Assembly (NCBI RefSeq): GCF_003344965.1
Contig: NZ_CP031194.1
Location: 7,998,001 to 8,062,000, forward strand
Length of the DNA: 64,000 nt
Direction of reading: 5' to 3'
Source of the DNA: Streptomyces paludis
GTDB taxonomy: Bacteria > Actinomycetota > Actinomycetes > Streptomycetales > Streptomycetaceae
Positions 44,356 through 52,210 of the stretch are shown here, piece by piece; position 1 is the stretch's first letter; every line of letters begins with the position of its first letter. The position numbers were made by a program, and so were the translations under genes. The notes below the pieces were generated by a model. It was given only the letters and a program-made list of their open reading frames with translations. It was not told the origin of the DNA and ran no database searches.

Positions 44356-44415
44356 GAGGACGGCCGGACCATCGGCCACCTGTGTCCGCAGGTGATCCGA
44401 GGGCCGGCCGTCCTC
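44356..44415 (+). terminator. Large hairpin between the rhamnose transport operon and its LacI gene
   Basis: Outer arms GAGGACGGCCGG (44356-44367) and CCGGCCGTCCTC (44404-44415) are perfect; an inner hairpin CACCTG-tgtccg-CAGGTG fills the loop. It starts 95 bp after the rhaS stop and ends 22 bp before the lacI start. It should terminate the transport operon, and the lacI message may also carry it as a 5' structure. Confidence 0.65.
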
Positions 44416-44437
44416 ATTCAAGGAAGGTCCCTGTCCG

Positions 44438-45463
44438 ATGGTTCAGTCGGTGGGTATCAAGGATGTCGCGCGCGCCGCCGGAGTCTCTGTCGGCACGGTG
44501 TCGAACGTCATCAATCGCCCGGACACCGTCACGGCCGAGACCCGGGCGCGCGTGCTGTCCGCGATCGACCGGCTCGGCTACATCCGCAGCGAGTCCGCGC
44601 GGCAACTCCGAGCGGGCCGCAGCCGCATCATGGGCCTGCTCGTCCTCGATATGGGAAACCCGTTCTTCGTCGACGTGGCACGGGGTGCTGAGCAGGTCGC
44701 CCGCGACGCCGGGCTCGGTGTGATGGTCTGCAACAGCGCCGAGAACGCCGAAGAGGAGGCCAAATACCTTGCTCTCTTCGCCGAGCAACGGGTACGGGGC
44801 GTGCTGCTCACCCCGGCCGACGCCACTGGCGGCACCATCGATACGCTCCGTCGCCACGGAATCCCGTTCGTGTGGGTCGACCGTGTCTCCGAGGGCGCCG
44901 GCGAGTGCTCGGTCTCCGTGGATGACGTGGTGGGCGGCTCCCTTGCCGCAGGCCACCTGATCGGCGCCGGGCACCGGTCGATCGCGTACGTGAGCGGACC
45001 GCCCGGCCTCAACCAGGTCGCCGATCGCCGAACCGGAGCCCTGAACGCTCTCGCCGAGGTCGGCCTCGGCGAGAGCGCCCTGCGTGAGCTGCCCGCCGAA
45101 CGCCTCGATGTCGCCGCGGGCCGGGACGCCGGCGCCCGCCTCCTCGGCCTCGCCGACCGCCCGACCGCCGTCTTCTGTGCCAACGACCTGCTCGCTCTCG
45201 GTGTCCTCCAGGCGATGTACGCGGCCGGCGTCACGGTCCCCGACGACCTCGCCATCGTGGGATACGACGACATCGAGTTCGCCGCCGCGGCGGCCGTCCC
45301 CCTCACCTCGGTCCGTCAGCCCACCGTCGGCATGGGAGCCCTGGCCGCCGAGCTTCTTCTGGCGGAGGCCCAGTCGGAAGACAGGGGGACACCGCACGAG
45401 CACCGCCGGGTCGTGCTCCAGCCGGAGCTGGTGGTCCGGCGCTCCAGTCTGCCGACGCGTTGA
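44438..45463 (+). CDS. LacI-family transcriptional regulator, probable rhamnose repressor
   Basis: A 341-residue LacI/GalR protein. The N-terminal DNA-binding helix-turn-helix and hinge are at 5-60 (IKDVARAAGVSVGTVSNVINRP). The rest is a periplasmic-binding-like sensor (LVLDMGNPFFVDVARGAEQ, PTAVFCANDLLALGVLQAMY, VGYDDIEFAAAAAVPLTSVRQP). It follows the rhamnose transport genes on the same strand, and three TGAAAC-type operators in the window fit this family. I infer that it binds those sites and lets go on binding rhamnose or a pathway intermediate. No such operator was seen in front of its own gene. A close paralogue lies at 63.2 kb. Confidence 0.9.
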   Translation: MVQSVGIKDVARAAGVSVGTVSNVINRPDTVTAETRARVLSAIDRLGYIRSESARQLRAGRSRIMGLLVLDMGNPFFVDVARGAEQVARDAGLGVMVCNSAENAEEEAKYLALFAEQRVRGVLLTPADATGGTIDTLRRHGIPFVWVDRVSEGAGECSVSVDDVVGGSLAAGHLIGAGHRSIAYVSGPPGLNQVADRRTGALNALAEVGLGESALRELPAERLDVAAGRDAGARLLGLADRPTAVFCANDLLALGVLQAMYAAGVTVPDDLAIVGYDDIEFAAAAAVPLTSVRQPTVGMGALAAELLLAEAQSEDRGTPHEHRRVVLQPELVVRRSSLPTR

Positions 45464-45578
45464 CACCGTGTCGCATGGGCCATTGCAGGCCCTCGACGCG
45501 CCCACCGTGCGCGGGCAACGACGCCGCCCGGACCGTATCGGCCCCAGGAAACCCGCCACGCCTCGCGCACGGACAACG

Positions 45579-46283
45579 TCACTCCTCGGGCTCGCCCTCC
45601 ACAAGCGCACTGTTCGCCGCGGCCTCGTCGCCCGTGACGGCGGTGAGTGCGGAGATGATGTGGGCGACCTGCTCGGCATAGTGGTCGATGAACTCTTGCG
45701 ACGAGGGGTCCTGACGGGTGAATTCGCGTGCGATCCAAGGGAGGGCAACGGGGGCGATCGAGGCGCCGAAGAGGACGAGGGACAGCGCTCCGACATCGAG
45801 GTCGGAGCGGATCTCACCGCGCGCCTGCCGCTCACGGAGTACCTCGACGCTCTTGAACAGCTCGGCGGCCCGCTCGCTCTCGGAGGGCGGACGAGTGCCG
45901 GGTTCCTCGCGCGTCAGTGTGTGAACCCACCCCGGATCCTCGTGGGCCATGTGGACATACCTCCGGGCTGCCTCGGCGAAGGGAAGCGCCTGGCTGAGCC
46001 GCATGGACTCCGTCAGCCACCGCTCGCTCAACGCCTCGTACAGCCCGCGCTTACCCCCGAAGTAGTAGGTGATCAGCTGATGGCTGACACCGGCGGCCTT
46101 CGCGATACGGACCACCCGCGCTCCGCTGAAACCATGGACGCCGAACTCCGCACCGGCCGCGGCCAGAATGGCCTGTCGGGTGCCGACAGGATCACGATGC
46201 CGACCGGGATCGTCGGGGCGCCTTCGTCTCTGCCGCCCACCGGACGCTGCCGGCTTTCCTGGTGTCGTCTCCTCCTTCGCCAC
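45579..46283 (-). CDS. TetR-family transcriptional regulator
   Basis: A 234-residue TetR protein. After a basic, disordered leader, the helix-turn-helix is at about 40-80 (TRQAILAAAGAEFGVHGFSG, then IAKAAGVSHQLITYYFGGKRGLYEAL), followed by a helical ligand domain. The GTG at 46283 is the most likely start, though its ribosome site is weak and a start nearer the TRQAIL segment is possible. The reading frame continues far upstream but that part is not protein-like. It is convergent with the LacI gene. Neighbours (HD-domain relic and amidase) may be its targets. Confidence 0.82.
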   Translation of the reverse strand: MAKEETTPGKPAASGGRQRRRRPDDPGRHRDPVGTRQAILAAAGAEFGVHGFSGARVVRIAKAAGVSHQLITYYFGGKRGLYEALSERWLTESMRLSQALPFAEAARRYVHMAHEDPGWVHTLTREEPGTRPPSESERAAELFKSVEVLRERQARGEIRSDLDVGALSLVLFGASIAPVALPWIAREFTRQDPSSQEFIDHYAEQVAHIISALTAVTGDEAAANSALVEGEPEE

Positions 46284-46794
46284 GGAGGCGATCTTACCGG
46301 CGGTCTCGTCGGAGGTGTCTCCGCGAGAGAAGAAACGCGTGGCGGTCAGATCGAAGCCACTGACGGCGGGCGGAATCCGTGTGGTTGAGGTGCGGATAGC
46401 GCCCAGCGGTGTCCACCGGGACTGTTCTGCCCGAGCCGACGCGGGTGCTCCGGTCGACCGACCGGAGCACCGGCGACAGGGCGTTGCCTTCGTCGCGCCG
46501 TGAGACCGCGGACGGGGGGCGTGGGCCTGTTGCTCATGGACCGGCCCCGGCACTGAAACTTCGGCGTTCGCCAGGACGGCGATCTGCGACCACGGCGACG
46601 AGCGGCAGGAGGCCCAGGTCGCGCAGCAGCGCCGAGATGAAGAACAGCTCACCATCGACGTCGAGGCCGCGAGTCCGCGCCCACACGGCGCCGAAGAAGT
46701 ACGACCGGACGGAGTGGCGGTACAGCGGGCCGTCGCCAGGTGAACCGCGTGGACCGGCCGGGACGGTGAGCCGTGTTCAGCTCATGATCTGTGG
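46284..46794. other. 511-bp gap with HD-domain relic
   Basis: Lies between the TetR gene and the amidase. Besides the fragment at 46534-46776, a short inverted repeat GGTGCTCCGGTCG/CGACCGGAGCACC spans 46443-46473; it could be an operator or a terminator arm pair. No intact gene. Confidence 0.5.
46534..46776 (-). pseudogene. Fragment of an HD-domain hydrolase
   Basis: An 80-codon open stretch without a start contains PLYRHSVRSYFFGAVWARTRGLDVDGELFF and then LLRDLGL, the helix-and-histidine region of HD-domain hydrolases (HSxRSYLFG, D/HDLGL) of the kind found beside amidases. The metal-binding HD pair is damaged (RDLGL instead of HDLGL), the N-terminus is cut by a TGA and the C-terminal half is gone. 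It is a remnant of a gene that lay directly downstream of the amidase. Confidence 0.55.
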
Positions 46795-48045
46795 CTACGC
46801 GCTGGGTGCCGGGCCGATGGGCCAGACGGTGTCCTGACAGGTGTCCTGGTCCGTGAGCAGGGCGGTCAGTGCGCGATCGCCTCCGGCGGCCGTGACGAGG
46901 CCGAGGCCGATGGCGCCGTCAGGCCCCCGGAGGCCCGGCAGGGTCAGCGCCGGGAGGCCCGCTGTGCTCGCGGCGCAGGAGAGCAGCACGGTGGCGGTGC
47001 GCAGGGCTATGCCGTTGCCGGTGGGTTCAGGAGCCGCTGTCGGGGCCGCGGGTTGGAGCAGGGCTGTCCCCGGCGGCAGGAGTTCGGTGAGCGCGAGCCG
47101 TGCCTGACTCATGACGTCCCGGGCCCAGGCCAGATACTCGACCGGCATGCTGCCGCCCGCCAGAATCGTTTCCGCGACGGAAGGCGAGACACTCTCGTAG
47201 TGCTCCTCGACCCACACGCCGTGCACCTGCCACATTTCCACGGCCTGGACGACACCAAGAGCTTCCGCCCAGGCGTCGAGACGGGAGGCGCACGTGTTCT
47301 CCCGCACCCGCACTGGAACGGCGAGCGAGTCCGCCCACGCGTGTGCCGACTCCAGGAGCCGCGGACGCAGCGAGGGGTCCGCGAGGTCGAACAGATCGGC
47401 GGCCAGGACGAGCTGATCGACGGGCCGCGCCGGTCGCGAGGGGAGAAGAACGTCGGACACCCGTTTCAGCAGTCCCGGCGTTCGGGTCATCCAGCCGATG
47501 GTGTCGAACGAAGGGGCGAGCGATACCCGACCGGTGTTCGGGACCATGCCGTGTGTCGGGCGCATGCTGTACAGCCCGCAGTAGGAGGCGGGTACGCGCA
47601 CCGATCCCGCGGCATCGGTACCCAGGCCGATGTCCGCCAGCCCGAGCGCGACGGCACTCGCCGAGCCGCTGGAGGACCCGCCGGGCACTCGCCCCGGTGA
47701 CACGGGATTCGGTGGCATGCCGTAGTGCGCGTTCAGTCCGAGCGAGCCGTAGGCCAGTTCGTCCGTATGGGCGATCCCGGTGATATCGGCTCCCGCGTTC
47801 AGCAGGGCCTGGACGGCTGGGGCATGGGTCGCCTGGACCGGCGCCCCGGCCAGCCATGTGGGATTTCCCGCTCCGATCGCGTGACCGGCGACAGCGAAAA
47901 GATCTTTGACCGCGACTCGCGAACCGGACAGGCTACCCGGATTCGATGCGGCGACGAGTGGCGCGCCGGCCAGTCGCCAGACTGAGGAGTCGGCCCCGTC
48001 GTCAATTGCTCCGCGGTCGCTGTCGCTCAATTCCTTGCTTCCCAC
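46795..48045 (-). CDS. Amidase signature family protein
   Basis: A 416-residue amidase-signature enzyme with the Ser-cisSer-Lys triad: lysine in RVAVKDLFA (K47), the first serine in PGGSSSGSASAVA (about 124) and the nucleophile in GTDAAGSVRVPA (S148). It hydrolyses a small amide or ureide in the cytoplasm. It is shorter than typical Glu-tRNA or fatty-acid amidases (~450-500) and closer to the AtzE/AtzF and mandelamide hydrolase size. It is on the same strand as the HD relic and TetR gene, which may have formed a nitrogen-scavenging group. Substrate unknown. Confidence 0.9.
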   Translation of the reverse strand: MGSKELSDSDRGAIDDGADSSVWRLAGAPLVAASNPGSLSGSRVAVKDLFAVAGHAIGAGNPTWLAGAPVQATHAPAVQALLNAGADITGIAHTDELAYGSLGLNAHYGMPPNPVSPGRVPGGSSSGSASAVALGLADIGLGTDAAGSVRVPASYCGLYSMRPTHGMVPNTGRVSLAPSFDTIGWMTRTPGLLKRVSDVLLPSRPARPVDQLVLAADLFDLADPSLRPRLLESAHAWADSLAVPVRVRENTCASRLDAWAEALGVVQAVEMWQVHGVWVEEHYESVSPSVAETILAGGSMPVEYLAWARDVMSQARLALTELLPPGTALLQPAAPTAAPEPTGNGIALRTATVLLSCAASTAGLPALTLPGLRGPDGAIGLGLVTAAGGDRALTALLTDQDTCQDTVWPIGPAPSA

Positions 48046-48172
48046 TCGTTCGTGCCCGAATGCGTCCGGGTGTCCGGCGGGGGCGATCCCGCATCGCGGC
48101 GCCCGTGCAATTCCCTACCGGGGTGCCACGGACAGCGGTTGGTACTCGGGCCACCGCTCGCGCAGGCGACGG

Positions 48173-48403
48173 AGCCGGGTCCCCCAGTGACTCTCTGCTG
48201 CTGGTCAGCGCCCGCGCCCCGCCCGAGGCGTTGAACAGAGCGGCCACGAGTCGTCGGCAGCCGGGGAGTACATGCGCGCAGTTGTCCAGGAGCAGCGAGC
48301 GGCCAGCCACGTGACGGCGGAGTTGTTCCTCAGCGTCGATGGTCGGTACCGCGCCCAAGCGGAGATGCATCGTAACCGTTTCCGCGATGGTGCCCGAACT
48401 CCG
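48173..48403 (-). pseudogene. Fragment of an AfsR/LuxR-type regulatory ATPase (NB-ARC-like)
   Basis: About 77 codons read TIAETVTMHLRLG, RRHVAGRSLLLDNCAHVLPG, CRRLVAALFNASGG and ALTSSRESLG. This is the Walker B and sensor region shared by the nucleotide-binding domains of AfsR-like SARP and large LuxR regulators (LLVLDNCEHL, then ATSREPLG). The P-loop and both ends are missing, so it is a relic. Confidence 0.6.
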
Positions 48404-48690
48404 TCCCGCCCGGCGCCACCGGACCGTAGCCCGGCCGGGTTGCTCCCGGCCCGTCGCGCCTGCCGTGACCATGGCGGTGGCGGGCTCGTTGCTGCCGTCG
48501 CGTTTGGCTTGCGGTTTCTAACCGGTACCGATCACCGGTGTCGGTCCACGGCCGGTATGGTCTGACCGCCCTGCGTGATCGCACCGAGCGTGGCAGTAAT
48601 GATCTTCACCTCTGCCTCCTCGTGTCTCACGCGTTGACGCGCTGCTGAGCGCGCTGGTCAACGAGATCCAAGCGAAGGGTTCGCCTCCTC

Positions 48691-48738
48691 GTCAACGCGG
48701 ATCAAGAACGAGTCGTCAACGCGGATCAAGAACGAGTC
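48691..48738 (+). repeat. 24-bp perfect tandem duplication
   Basis: Two identical adjacent copies of a 24-base unit starting GTCAACGCGGATC (48691-48714 and 48715-48738). A diverged third copy may precede them near 48658. It lies between the ATPase relic and the integrase relic. Confidence 0.85.
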
Positions 48739-48763
48739 GACGCGCGTAGACCGTTGGGCTGGG

Positions 48764-48873
48764 AAACGGTCGCCGGGCGTACTGCGAAGAGCGCTGTACT
48801 CGTGGGCCTTCGACAAGAACGCCTGGCAGGTTGATCCGCCGGATGAGTGGAGGGACGCGCTGGACAGCACCGG
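48764..48873 (+). pseudogene. Fragment resembling the core-binding region of a tyrosine integrase
   Basis: Codons SPGVLRRALYSWAFDKNAW and then PPDEWRDALD resemble the N-terminal part of actinobacterial phage/ICE integrases, where an R-ALYxWAFN segment precedes a Pro-rich turn. No catalytic Arg-His-Arg-Tyr domain follows; the frame ends within 40 bases. Its place 240 bp inside the right direct repeat fits an integrase left over from an element. Family call by pattern only. Confidence 0.4.
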
Positions 48874-49111
48874 AAACCGCCGACGAAGCGCGCGAGGCTG
48901 GTCTCACCCGTGATGAATACGCCCGCGGAACCATGCCAACGGCCTGATCGAGGACTCGATGCGGCGGTGGGAGGGGCCGAAGGACGAAGTCGCGCAGGGT
49001 GGGTGAGTGGAATCCTGGCCCGGAAATGCCCCGGAACAGCTGGCCAGAGGTGGGGTACCAGTGGGAGATATCGGGAGTATGCTCACTTTTTTACACGCGT
49101 CTCGACTCGGT

Positions 49112-49141
49112 GAATCCGAGAGCGCCTGACCAGCGTTGTTG
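49112..49141 (+). repeat. Right copy of the 30-nt direct repeat
   Basis: Differs from 24636-24665 at two positions. Here it supplies the first arm and loop of the complete terminator hairpin of the adjacent aldehyde dehydrogenase gene, so this end looks like the preserved side of an insertion into that terminator. Confidence 0.65.
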
Positions 49142-49160
49142 CTGGTCAGGCGCTCTTTTT
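49120..49160. terminator. Strong hairpin terminator with T-run
   Basis: Perfect 15-bp arms GAGCGCCTGACCAGC / GCTGGTCAGGCGCTC around a 6-base loop, followed on the plus strand by TTTTT. It lies 8 bases beyond the stop of the aldehyde dehydrogenase gene on the minus strand and can act in both directions, closing that gene and blocking read-through from the left. Confidence 0.85.
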
Positions 49161-49167
49161 CGTCCCC

Positions 49168-50691
49168 TTAGAAGAAGCCCAGCTTCTTCGGCGAGTACGA
49201 CACGAGAAGATTTTTTGTCTGCTGGTAGTGGTCCAGCATCATCCGGTGGTTCTCGCGGCCGATGCCGGACTGCTTGTAGCCGCCGAATGCCGCGTGGGCC
49301 GGGTAGGCGTGGTAGCAGTTGGTCCAGACGCGGCCCGCCTGGATGGCGCGGCCGGCGCGGTACGCGGTGTTGGTGTCGCGGGTCCAGACGCCGGCGCCCA
49401 GGCCGTACAGGGTGTCGTTCGCGGTCTTGATGGCGTCGTCGAAGTCGCTGAAGGACGTCACCGCGAGGACGGGGCCGAAGATCTCCTCCTGGAACACACG
49501 CATCCGGTTGTGGCCCTCGAAGATCGTGGGCTGGACGTAGTAGCCGCCGGCCAGCTCGCCGTCGTACTCGATCCGCTGGCCGCCCGTCAGAAGCTTGGCG
49601 CCCTCCTGGAGGCCGATGTCCAGGTACGAGAGGATCTTCTGGAGCTGGTCGTGGGACGCCTGGGCGCCGATCATCGTGGTGGTGTCCAGCGGATGGCCGG
49701 GGACGATCGCCTCCGTGCGGGCCACGCCCGCTTCGAGGAACTCGTTGTAGTGGCCGCCCTGGATCAGCGCCCGCGACGGACAGGTGCACACCTCGCCCTG
49801 GTTGAGGGCGAACATGGTGAAGCCCTCCAGGGCCTTGTCGCGGAAGTCGTCGTCGGCCGCCCAGATGTCGTCGAAGAAGAGGTTCGGGCTCTTGCCGCCG
49901 AGTTCCAGGGTGACCGGCTTGATGTTCTCCGAGGCGTACTGCATGATCAGCCGCCCCGTCGTGGTCTCGCCCGTGAACGCGACCTTCGCCACGCGCGGGC
50001 TGGACGCCAGTGGTTTGCCCGCCTCGACGCCGAAGCCGTTGACGATGTTGACCACGCCCGGCGGCAGCAGGTCGGCGACCAGACTCAGCCAGTAGTGGAG
50101 GGACGCCGGGGTCTGCTCGGCCGGTTTGATGACGACGGTGTTGCCCGCGGCCAGCGCGGGCGCCAGCTTCCAGGTCGCCATCAGGATGGGGAAGTTCCAC
50201 GGGATGATCTGCGCCACGACCCCCAGCGGCTCGTGGAAGTGGTACGCGACGGTGTCGTCGTCGAGTTCGCTGAGTGTGCCCTCCTGGGCCCGCAGCGCGC
50301 CCGCGAAGTAGCGGAAGTGGTCGATGGCGAGCGGGATGTCGGCGGCCAGCGTCTCCCGTACCGGCTTGCCGTTCTCCCAGCTCTCCGCGACCGCCAGCTC
50401 CTCCAGCCGCGCCTCCATCCGGTCGGCGATCCGCAGGAGCACCTGGGCGCGGTCCGCCGCCGAGGTCCTCGCCCAGCCGGGGGCCGCGCCGTGCGCCGCG
50501 TCCAGCGCCCGTTCCACGTCCTCGGCGGTGCCGCGCGCGATCTCGGTGAAGGGGCGGCCGTTGACCGGGCTCGGGTTCTCGAAGTACCGGCCCCGGGCCG
50601 GCGGGACGTACTCGCCGCCGATCCAGTGGTCGTAGCGGGACTCGTACGAGACGATGCTGCCCTCGCTGCCGGGCGCTGCGTAACGGGTCAT
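49168..50691 (-). CDS. NAD-dependent aldehyde dehydrogenase (ExaC/AldB-like)
   Basis: A 507-residue aldehyde dehydrogenase of the acetaldehyde/ExaC branch. Recognisable are [20 protein letters not shown], the glutamate in [10 protein letters not shown], the catalytic cysteine in [25 protein letters not shown] and the closing [14 protein letters not shown]. It oxidises short aldehydes to acids in the cytoplasm. GGGAGG lies eight bases before the ATG. The GAF-domain regulator gene upstream on the same strand, about 100 bp away, is the likely activator, as with AcoR-type regulators of such dehydrogenases. Confidence 0.93.
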   Translation of the reverse strand: MTRYAAPGSEGSIVSYESRYDHWIGGEYVPPARGRYFENPSPVNGRPFTEIARGTAEDVERALDAAHGAAPGWARTSAADRAQVLLRIADRMEARLEELAVAESWENGKPVRETLAADIPLAIDHFRYFAGALRAQEGTLSELDDDTVAYHFHEPLGVVAQIIPWNFPILMATWKLAPALAAGNTVVIKPAEQTPASLHYWLSLVADLLPPGVVNIVNGFGVEAGKPLASSPRVAKVAFTGETTTGRLIMQYASENIKPVTLELGGKSPNLFFDDIWAADDDFRDKALEGFTMFALNQGEVCTCPSRALIQGGHYNEFLEAGVARTEAIVPGHPLDTTTMIGAQASHDQLQKILSYLDIGLQEGAKLLTGGQRIEYDGELAGGYYVQPTIFEGHNRMRVFQEEIFGPVLAVTSFSDFDDAIKTANDTLYGLGAGVWTRDTNTAYRAGRAIQAGRVWTNCYHAYPAHAAFGGYKQSGIGRENHRMMLDHYQQTKNLLVSYSPKKLGFF

Positions 50692-50790
50692 CTCCAGGGC
50701 CTCCCGAAGCTCCGCGCCGCCCGCCGTTGGACGGCGCCGGGGCCGACGCTAGGGCCGGGAACGTTGCGAGTGGGTTGCGCGTCCGCCGGG

Positions 50791-52053
50791 TCAGCCGCGC
50801 TGCCAGGCGTCCAGTTCCCGTACGCGCGCGAGCGCCGCCGGGCGCTGCGGTCCGGGCAGTACGGTGGCCAGCGCCCGCCACACGGCCAGGTCGTCCTCGC
50901 CCCACGGGCTGTACGCCCAGTCCGCCAGCAGGCCCGGATCCCCCCGGGCGATCAGCGCCGCGCGCAGCTGGTCCGCGAGGCGGCGGCGCAGCCGTACCAC
51001 CGTCGGTGCCTGCGAGCCCGGCAGCAGCGGTCCGGCGTACGCGTGCATCGCCGAGGTCACCGCGCCGGACGCCAGCCGCCGCGCCACGGTGTCGAAGTCC
51101 GCGTCGACCGGCACGGCCAGCCGGTACGGGCGCGACCGCAGCAGCCCGGGGCCGAGCAGCGCGCGCAGCCGGGAGAGTTCGGCGCGCAGTGTGACCGGGG
51201 TGACCGACTCCTCCTCGTACAGCTCCACCAGCAGCTCGTCCCCGGCGATGCCCTCCGGGCGGCGCGCCAGCAGGGTCAGCAGCTCGCTGTGCCGGGGGCT
51301 CAGCCGTACCGTACGGCCGGCCGTCAGCAGCAGCGCCTCGTCCCGGCCCAGCGCGGAGAGCCGTACGGACCCGGTGGCGGGCGGCGGCGCGTCCAGCGCG
51401 AGCTGCGACTCGGCGGCCCGCGCGACCGCGGTCACGAAGGCCAGACTGTGCGGATGGGCCAGCCGGTCCCCGCCGGTGATGTCGACCGCGCCCAGCAGCC
51501 GTCCGGTACGCGGATCGTGGACCGGTGCCGCCGCACATGTCCACGGGTGCACGGGCCGCCGGAAGTGCTCGGCGGCGAAGACCTGTACGGGCCGGTCCAC
51601 GGCGATCGCGGTCCCCGGCGCGTTCGTCCCGGCGACCCCCTCCGCCCAGCGCGCCCCTGGCACAAAGTTCATCCGGCCCGCCAGCAGCCGGGTCGCCCGG
51701 TGCCCCTCGACCCAGAGCAGCCGGCCGTGCGCGTCGCACACCGCCATCAGATGCTCGCCGTCCATGGCGTACGCGCCCATCAGCTCACGGAAGAGCGGCA
51801 TCACCCGGGAGAGCGGATGGGCGTCGCGGTACGCGGTGAGTTCGTCGTCCGCCAGCTCGGTTCCCGGCGGATCCGCACCGCCCTCGGGACAGACCCGGGC
51901 GCGGGCGGAGCGCCGCCACGAGTCGGCCACCACCGGCCGTACGGGCCGCTCCACCCGTCCGCCGGCCGCGAACGACTCGTACGCGCGGCGCAGCGCACCG
52001 CGGCGCTTCGCCGGGTCTGCGCCCGGCTCCAGCGCCACCCATGGGTCGGTCAA
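50791..52053 (-). CDS. GAF-domain regulator with SARP-like winged-helix and C-terminal helical region
   Basis: A 420-residue regulator. The first ~230 residues resemble the N-terminal part of AcoR-like activators: SWRRSARARV, a GAF-like sensor with EGVAGTNAPGTAIAVDRPVQVFAAEHF and WTCAAAPVHDPRTGRLLGAVDITG. No AAA+ sigma-54 domain follows. Instead, GRTVRLSPRHSELLTLLARRPEGIAGDEL then LRAELSRLRALLG (about 255-315) looks like an OmpR/SARP winged helix, and the rest like a BTAD-type helical region. The start is an uncommon TTG at 52053 with GGAGG five bases upstream. It probably controls the adjacent aldehyde dehydrogenase. Confidence 0.8.
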   Translation of the reverse strand: MTDPWVALEPGADPAKRRGALRRAYESFAAGGRVERPVRPVVADSWRRSARARVCPEGGADPPGTELADDELTAYRDAHPLSRVMPLFRELMGAYAMDGEHLMAVCDAHGRLLWVEGHRATRLLAGRMNFVPGARWAEGVAGTNAPGTAIAVDRPVQVFAAEHFRRPVHPWTCAAAPVHDPRTGRLLGAVDITGGDRLAHPHSLAFVTAVARAAESQLALDAPPPATGSVRLSALGRDEALLLTAGRTVRLSPRHSELLTLLARRPEGIAGDELLVELYEEESVTPVTLRAELSRLRALLGPGLLRSRPYRLAVPVDADFDTVARRLASGAVTSAMHAYAGPLLPGSQAPTVVRLRRRLADQLRAALIARGDPGLLADWAYSPWGEDDLAVWRALATVLPGPQRPAALARVRELDAWQRG

Positions 52054-52210
52054 CGACGCCTCCCCGGTCGGAGTTCACCGAGTTCACCGGACAGGGCCAT
52101 CGTCGCGCCGGCGGCCGGGCGGGGCAAGCGGCTTGCGGCAAGCGGCACATGGGCACGCGGCGTGCCGTGCGCGGGAAGCAGGCATGCCGTACGTGGTCAT
52201 CCGTGTGTGT

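Larger units (their letters stand above)
48046..49119. other. 1.07-kb gene graveyard at the right end of the putative island
   Basis: No intact gene. It holds an AfsR/LuxR-type ATPase fragment, a short GTG frame at 48532-48609 (minus, 25 residues, VKIITATLGAITQGG, with GGAGG before it) of unknown nature, a 24-bp tandem repeat and an integrase-like fragment. The mix of unrelated pieces suggests repeated insertion and deletion. Confidence 0.6.
24636..49141. mobile_element. Putative decayed integrated island bounded by 30-nt direct repeats
   Basis: A 24.5-kb segment lies between two same-orientation 30-nt repeats (28/30 identical). A tyrosine-integrase-like fragment (48764-48873) is about 240 bp inside the right repeat, where an integrase gene commonly sits. 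The segment carries accessory functions (rhamnoside degradation, lactate oxidation, an amidase) and several broken genes, while the DNA outside, especially to the right, holds common Streptomyces genes. No intact integrase, replication or transfer gene is present, so if this is an island it can no longer move by itself. The interpretation is inference from the repeats and the fragment. Confidence 0.35.
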
